Position numbers and translations under genes: made by a program. DNA of 64,000 nucleotides from Halorientalis litorea (GTDB lineage: Archaea; Halobacteriota; Halobacteria; Halobacteriales; Haloarculaceae). A model generated the notes under the pieces. It saw nothing but the letters and a program-made list of their open reading frames with translations. It made no database searches and had not been told where the DNA came from. Positions 59,004 to 64,000 of the stretch are shown piece by piece. The DNA lies in assembly GCF_023028225.1 (NCBI RefSeq), contig NZ_CP095485.1, positions 62,001 through 126,000 on the forward strand, written 5' to 3'. Every line of letters starts with the position of its first letter. Position 1 is the first letter of the stretch.

Positions 59004-61789
59004 TTGTTGGAAGTGTTCTCCAAGTCGAGATTCCCCGCCGCAATCTCTTGGAACAGTCGGCGCTTGAACTTCAGATCATCAAGGCTCTCCTCGAGATCGG
59101 CCTGACGAGTCCCTCTCGGGAAGCGTGCTGCCTCCCAGAATTCTTGGATGTCTCCTCCACCTACACTTGCAGGTGTTAACGGGGCCTGTGTTAGATTGAT
59201 GTAGTCTCCAATTTCATCGATCACGGCGGTAATCTGCTCCTCGGGCACCATCGGGAACGCCTTGCGGAGCCAGTTAGCGATCTCATCCTGCTCATGTGTG
59301 AATTTCTCGTCTAACTCCTCAATGTCTAATCTTCGGTATATCTCGTCCGCGGTTTCGTTGTCAGTGACGTTCAAGTAATCGAAGATGGCAGAGACGAGGT
59401 GCTCTGTTCGAACAAACCTGTTCTCTTCATCCAGATTGATTTCGAGGTACCTCTCATCTGGGTCAGAGAGCAGGTTTTCATGGTGGAAGTAGAATGCGTC
59501 TTCAGGACGTGACCCGAGAACGACTACTGAGATTGGTTGATCATCAGGATCACGACCTCCTCTCCCTTTCCGTTGTACGAATCCGGGGATGTTCATCGGT
59601 GCTCGGTACTGGAAGGTTCCAATTATGCCGGGATGATCGAACCCAACTTCCAGTGCGCTAGTAGTGACCATAAGGTCCCAATTGTCGTCTTCAACGCGGG
59701 TCCCGTCCGGAGTCTCGGTTCGGCCACTTTTGTGCAGGTAGACATCCATCGGCTCAAGGTCAAGCTCGTCGGTCATCGTCCACCAGCACTCACCTGCCTC
59801 ATAGACCGGGCATGGATTCAGGTTCTTGTTCGGAGGAAGTGGTTCACAGACCGCCCGTTCATGGGATGCTGCATTCGATCTGAACTGGTGCTTGGGGCAG
59901 TCTGGATTCGTCCCTGGTTCATCTTCGTCTCGCAGGAAAGCATCAGGGGTACGGAGAGTAAATAACTCCTGACCCTCGACACCTCGTCCAGACTCTGCGT
60001 CTTGGATATAATCACCTAGTCTTTTGACGGAATCGATCGAGTCAACGAACCCCAGAATTTTGTTCTTCAGTTGACCCTCGTCAGACTCCTGTTTGAGGAT
60101 CGTATGGTACATCGTGAAGGCGACCTGAATCATGGACGAGAGATTCGTTACGTTCGTCTCTTCGAAGTCCTCTGGTCCCCATTCACGCCGAGGTTTGTAC
60201 TTTGCTTCACCCTGTGGAACCTGGACCTCTCGGGGGTCTGTAGCCTTTATAAATACGAGATATTCCCACCCGATTTCTTCAATCTCACTCTCTTTTCTAA
60301 ATTCCTTACTCGTCTCCTTCCATGGGATGTCTTCGTTCTTCCCTCGGGGAGTGATCTCTCTAGCACTGGGCGCCCCAAATATTGCCTCTGTAAACTGTTC
60401 AGCGTTTGATATTGTTGCACTGGAGGCAACCAAGTTGGGTTGTTGGTCAGGATCGACTTCACGCATCGCAGCTTGGAACCGCCGCATTACGTTTGCGACA
60501 TGCATTCCGTACTGGTTCGTATAGACGTGAACCTCGTCGAGGACAACGAACTTTGGAGGTGACGCGTGTTTCCAGAACTGATCGTAGCCCCGGTGATCCA
60601 TCAACCGTCGATGAAGCGTATCGGGAGTGACTACGATGATGTCGGCTGTGGCTCCCTTATCTGATCGGGCAAAGTCAGCCTTATGCGCGGGATCCTTGTC
60701 ACAGACCATTTCATCGGTCGGCATTCCCCCATCACAGCCGTCAACGGGGCAACTGATCTCGGATTGGCTTGCACTACCGTGTTGGAGAGCAACTGTTATC
60801 GGGAGCGAATCATAGGGCAGTTCGTCGTCAGCAGCGATAATCTGTTCAATCTCGTATAGATACTCGACGATGCGCTCAAACTGGTTATCACACAGATCTT
60901 TTCGGGGGTATGCAAGAACAGCGTCAACACCGCCTACCCGAATGTTGTCATGGTTCGCCGTCAGGCTGTATGCGAGTATCGGGAACAAGAAGGCCTCTGT
61001 CTTACCACCGCCGGTGCTCGCGGTAATAACGTGGGCCCGTTCTTCGTTTCGTTCGGTAACTGCCCGGCGATAGAGTTCATCGAGGGATCTCCCCTGGAAT
61101 GCAGCTAACCCGGTCATACCCCGGCGCTTACAAAGCCTGTATATCAGGGTGAGCGCATCATTCGTGGCCTCTCGCCAGTCTGTACGCCCGACAGACCCAA
61201 ACTCAGAAGCAGGTTCGCCGGTGCTTGCGCGCTGTAAAATCTCTCTAATTTTGTCACCCAAGTCAATTCCTTGGTCGCCCCATTTAGGCTTCTCACGGGA
61301 CTGTATGTCCATCTTGACCATCTTCGTGAGACTGGGAGCATGCTCAAATCCACTTTGGTCAGCGAACCGCTGGCGAAGTAGTGCGAAGTACCTAGTGACT
61401 TCTGCTACACGACTCCGAACGCGTTGTTTGTCGTAGACATAGAGTAAGACATCCCTTTCGACAAGTTTGTCGATGACGTGTTGGAAGAGTAGCTGGCTGG
61501 CCGTTTTGGTAGTTAGCTGAGCAGGGAATACGTAGGTAATATCGATATTTTCGCCAGTCTCCGGTTCATTTTCACCGAGTACGAAGGTTCGGTGAAACCG
61601 ATCGAACAGGTCGGACAGTGCTACCGTAGAATCGTAGTTACCGGCGTTGATCTGCTGCTTACAAGCATTATCAACCCATCTAAGGACATGCTGTTGGAGG
61701 TCATCATGGTCTTCCCCGTCAACTAGAACCTCCCACATCTCCTTGACAGCATCAAGGTGCTCATGCTGTCCCATCGCTGCATTACTCAT
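59000..61789 (-). CDS. DrmA-like SF2 helicase
   Basis: 929 aa. An N-terminal 240-residue helical region precedes RecA1: the motif I region ITASTGGGKTEAFLFPILAY, VDAVLAYPRKDLCDNQ (Ia), VVTPDTLHRR (Ib), VVLDEVHVYTNQYG (II) and VASSATISNAEQF (III). RecA2 follows with LGFVDSIDSVKRLGDYI (IV), MVTTSALEVGFDHPGI (V) and VQRKGRGGR (VI). A Cys cluster (ISCPVDGCDGG and CPKHQF...CPVYEAGECWW) may bind zinc. All ATPase motifs are intact. It probably translocates on DNA as the motor of the complex. Its start overlaps the upstream stop by 8 nt. Confidence 0.85.
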   Translation of the reverse strand: MSNAAMGQHEHLDAVKEMWEVLVDGEDHDDLQQHVLRWVDNACKQQINAGNYDSTVALSDLFDRFHRTFVLGENEPETGENIDITYVFPAQLTTKTASQLLFQHVIDKLVERDVLLYVYDKQRVRSRVAEVTRYFALLRQRFADQSGFEHAPSLTKMVKMDIQSREKPKWGDQGIDLGDKIREILQRASTGEPASEFGSVGRTDWREATNDALTLIYRLCKRRGMTGLAAFQGRSLDELYRRAVTERNEERAHVITASTGGGKTEAFLFPILAYSLTANHDNIRVGGVDAVLAYPRKDLCDNQFERIVEYLYEIEQIIAADDELPYDSLPITVALQHGSASQSEISCPVDGCDGGMPTDEMVCDKDPAHKADFARSDKGATADIIVVTPDTLHRRLMDHRGYDQFWKHASPPKFVVLDEVHVYTNQYGMHVANVMRRFQAAMREVDPDQQPNLVASSATISNAEQFTEAIFGAPSAREITPRGKNEDIPWKETSKEFRKESEIEEIGWEYLVFIKATDPREVQVPQGEAKYKPRREWGPEDFEETNVTNLSSMIQVAFTMYHTILKQESDEGQLKNKILGFVDSIDSVKRLGDYIQDAESGRGVEGQELFTLRTPDAFLRDEDEPGTNPDCPKHQFRSNAASHERAVCEPLPPNKNLNPCPVYEAGECWWTMTDELDLEPMDVYLHKSGRTETPDGTRVEDDNWDLMVTTSALEVGFDHPGIIGTFQYRAPMNIPGFVQRKGRGGRDPDDQPISVVVLGSRPEDAFYFHHENLLSDPDERYLEINLDEENRFVRTEHLVSAIFDYLNVTDNETADEIYRRLDIEELDEKFTHEQDEIANWLRKAFPMVPEEQITAVIDEIGDYINLTQAPLTPASVGGGDIQEFWEAARFPRGTRQADLEESLDDLKFKRRLFQEIAAGNLDLENTSNK

Positions 61790-64000
61790 TGGTCATCACG
61801 ACCGTTATGTCCTCGATGTCACTCGTAGAGTCCGAGTAGACATCTTTGAGTTGACTAAACGCTTCTGTCTCATTGAAGTCTGTCTCAGTGACGATCTTCG
61901 TGAAACTCCCATCATACTCACGCAAGGCAGCGACAAATTGCTCACGCCGAGTCGGCCCTTTTGCACGTTCACGAAGGTCGTCAATGAGTGTCGGCGCCGT
62001 GGCGAAGTCGCCCTTCTTTACGGTTTTCCGTGCTTCTTCAAGCAGGTCTTTCCCTTCCTCGTCGGATATTTCCGGGTCGAGGTCATCGAGCTGTTTTAGA
62101 TACTGTTGTTGCTGCTGCTCAATCCCTTGTGCCTGATCTTTGAGTGACTTGAGCTCTGGTTCAATCTCTTCGAGGGTGCTGAGGGCAACCTGGAATTCGC
62201 CACTGTTGAACTGATCTCGGTAATCGTCAAATAGGGATTCAATTGTCTCAAGTTGCTCTTCTAGTTCCGCGTGCGAAGAGTTGTCTGCTGCAATAGCGTC
62301 GATATGGTCTTTCGCGCTGTCCGCTATGTCACGGAGTTGCTTGTATTTCTCAGTACATTTCGACTTGACTCCCAGAAGTTCCTCAACCTCATCGTCTATC
62401 GTATCTACCCGGTCATCGATGCTCCCAGTTCGTTTCGCAAGCCGCTCATACTGCTCGTTATCAATGAGAGACTCAAGTTCCGTATCCAGTTCTCCCAACT
62501 CGTCATCGTAGTCATCAAGCTGAGACCCGAATGAGCCCTCTACATCAGATTTCGAAATTTTCCGTCGAAGATCGTCAATATCGTCCCGAACTGAAACTGC
62601 GTTACCGATGATCTTCTCTTTGCGGTCAGAGACAGTATCTTCCAGGTCTTCCTCTAGTCCCACAATATCATCGATGAGGGCCCGAACCTCGTTCAGGTCG
62701 TTGTGGGTCGGGTTGAAAACTTCATCAAACTGATCGAGTTGAGTGGTGTAGTCCTCAATTCGGTTCTTGTAGCTATTGATACTCTTGGCGTCAAGCGAAA
62801 CCGCTTCTTCGTAGAGCACCTGCGCCGCATCCAGCCTAGATTGAGCCCGGGACCTAGCTTCATTATACTGGTCCTCGACACTAACTATGTCGTATGCGTC
62901 GTGAATCTCTCCTTCCCGTTCTACTGTCGTGGGCTCAACGTAGTTCTGTCTCTGGAGATGGTCCAGATACCACTGAATCATCGCATTCTCGTCACCACGT
63001 GAACATCCAAGGGCAAAATCCGTAGTGACCTGTGCTTGGATTTCTTCCATAGTTAGCGCCCCCTGTTCATTGAGTCGTCGATAAATCTCGTACCAAGGAG
63101 GCCTATCGTTCTCAATATCTGGGTAAATCCACCGTTGACCAGATTTGGCTACTAGATTCTGGTCCTTGAGACCGATCATATGGTCGGATTTTAGATTATA
63201 GCTCTGTATTTCTAATTCGTCCTGTAAATCACCGATCGTAAACTCCCGGGCGTCGTTCTTTTCTAAATGATCAATCACATTTCGATGGACTTTGTCAGGA
63301 AATGGAAGGATGGTGTCAGTGAAGGTCTCTTGTAAGCCACCGATAATGCCGATCTCAGAGATCAACGTGTGCCCATCGACCATTCCTTCAGCTTGAATCT
63401 CAGAATCACCGAGAGCCAACAACCTGCCGTAAATGAAGTTATCACGTTGTTCGGTAGAGAGATTGACTTCTATAATGCGGTCGGTGACAAACTGTCGCTC
63501 TTCGCTGTCTAGCCCGTTAACATACTTATTCGCCTCCGCGGATTGCTGCTGATTTTGCTTCACCAACGCACCGAAGGTAGCCCCCCGGGATTGGTAGGCT
63601 TCGACGTAGAGCTTGAGCAATTCTACGGGGATCTCTTGACCGTTATAGACCCCAACGGCGACAGTTGGCTTTCCTTTTCCTGGCCCTCGATCAACATCAA
63701 TTAAGTAAAGAGCGTATTCGTACCGGCCGGAGGCGATGGTGACTGGATCCTTGTGCAGGCTCCCTTTACCCATCGATTGAACCGCTAGCGCTAGCCCACG
63801 TGAAAGGTATCTCTGGTATTTATCTGGGGCATTGGTTGCTTGAAGATCGAGCTTCTGTATTTCCGTACCTTCGTCACCTTTTCCGCGGAAGAGGAAGTCC
63901 TTGGCCTCTTCACTCAGAACGTAATAGTATCGGCCGTGTCGGTCACGCTTTTCAAGGACGCGGATTTCGCCAGCATCCTCTCCCTCAACAGTAATCGGGC
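61782..64000 (-). CDS. Large coiled-coil / winged-helix protein, 5' end outside window
   Basis: The frame stays open beyond the internal ATG at 63773 to the right edge: upstream codons read VEGEDAGEIRVLEKRDRHGR, YYYVLSEEAKDFLF with good coding character. The gene therefore starts outside the window and at least 738 codons are visible. Winged-helix-like stretches (FTIGDLQDELEIQSYNLKSD, LNEQGALTMEEIQAQVTTDF) are followed by about 330 residues of acidic coiled coil (LRRKISKSDVEGSFGSQLDD, LEEQLETIESLFDDYRDQFN). It could be an ATPase of BrxC/PglY size whose ATPase domain lies off-window; that is a guess. First visible gene of the putative defence operon. Confidence 0.7.
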   Translation of the reverse strand, partial: PITVEGEDAGEIRVLEKRDRHGRYYYVLSEEAKDFLFRGKGDEGTEIQKLDLQATNAPDKYQRYLSRGLALAVQSMGKGSLHKDPVTIASGRYEYALYLIDVDRGPGKGKPTVAVGVYNGQEIPVELLKLYVEAYQSRGATFGALVKQNQQQSAEANKYVNGLDSEERQFVTDRIIEVNLSTEQRDNFIYGRLLALGDSEIQAEGMVDGHTLISEIGIIGGLQETFTDTILPFPDKVHRNVIDHLEKNDAREFTIGDLQDELEIQSYNLKSDHMIGLKDQNLVAKSGQRWIYPDIENDRPPWYEIYRRLNEQGALTMEEIQAQVTTDFALGCSRGDENAMIQWYLDHLQRQNYVEPTTVEREGEIHDAYDIVSVEDQYNEARSRAQSRLDAAQVLYEEAVSLDAKSINSYKNRIEDYTTQLDQFDEVFNPTHNDLNEVRALIDDIVGLEEDLEDTVSDRKEKIIGNAVSVRDDIDDLRRKISKSDVEGSFGSQLDDYDDELGELDTELESLIDNEQYERLAKRTGSIDDRVDTIDDEVEELLGVKSKCTEKYKQLRDIADSAKDHIDAIAADNSSHAELEEQLETIESLFDDYRDQFNSGEFQVALSTLEEIEPELKSLKDQAQGIEQQQQQYLKQLDDLDPEISDEEGKDLLEEARKTVKKGDFATAPTLIDDLRERAKGPTRREQFVAALREYDGSFTKIVTETDFNETEAFSQLKDVYSDSTSDIEDITVVMTNE

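Noticed and set aside
52393-64000. A canonical DISARM system
   Set aside because: DrmA-like and DrmB-like proteins are present, but no methylase (drmM), no PLD nuclease (drmC) and no DrmD/DrmE are visible. Called DISARM-related only.
1-64000. tRNA or rRNA genes
   Set aside because: No cloverleaf with a conserved T-arm GTTCRANNC next to a CCA-type end, and no rRNA-like stretches, were noticed by eye. A covariance search would be needed to exclude a tRNA fragment at an integration site.

Overview
The window reads as haloarchaeal DNA (class Halobacteria). The proteins are acidic and rich in Asp and Glu, GC is high, and several genes have a TATA-like box 25-28 nt upstream of the start codon, as in leaderless transcripts. 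The sequence also holds halophile-type insertion sequences, Orc1/Cdc6 genes, a B-family polymerase, and receiver/PAS/kinase sensors of haloarchaeal type. Two replication-initiator genes, a repeat-rich origin and many plasmid-type genes suggest a megaplasmid or an integrated plasmid-like element. Sequence alone cannot settle which.

Layout. 1-4.2 kb: three sensory genes, namely an edge-truncated receiver/PAS protein, a receiver-PAS-PAS-PAS-histidine kinase and a PAS-histidine kinase. 4.2-6.5 kb: small accessory genes and a broken tnpB. 6.5-11.7 kb: an insertion-sequence graveyard (IS630, ISH3 remnant, IS6, IS4/ISH8-like and an IS1182-like remnant) surrounding an IclR-type regulator. 12.2-19.9 kb: a fatty-acid or acyl-CoA catabolic cluster (HADH/crotonase fusion, OB-fold partner, thiolase, acyl-CoA ligase, acyl-CoA dehydrogenase, MaoC hydratase). 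20-21 kb: a dead IS5 element.

21.3-42.5 kb: an accessory region of small, often translationally coupled genes. It contains an Mrr-like nuclease, a RHH/RelE toxin-antitoxin pair, HNH endonucleases, DUF6166, a Mom/GNAT-like protein, a membrane-protein and M23-peptidase block, an ArdC-like antirestriction protein, a SWIM protein, and a HTH/nucleotidyltransferase pair. Two short recurring elements run through it. Element B is a T-run followed by a small hairpin, with 12 copies, all on the + strand and nearly all just upstream of an accessory gene. Element A is TTAACCAACA and its inverse, held 41-42 bp end to end, with 6 copies.

42.5-52.1 kb: the replication module. It has an orc1/cdc6 gene flanked by about ten copies of CCCCGTGTGCGAGATGAA, a PolB, a small coupled gene, a RadA/RecA-like protein, an IS1341-type TnpB with a divergent small partner, a SRAP/YedK protein and a second orc1/cdc6. 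52.4-64 kb: a long minus-strand operon running off the right edge. It encodes a coiled-coil protein, a DrmA-like SF2 helicase, a DUF1998/DrmB-like protein and a Cas4/Dna2-like nuclease fused to a degenerate helicase, plus a downstream hypothetical gene. This is the best candidate for a new defence system in the window.
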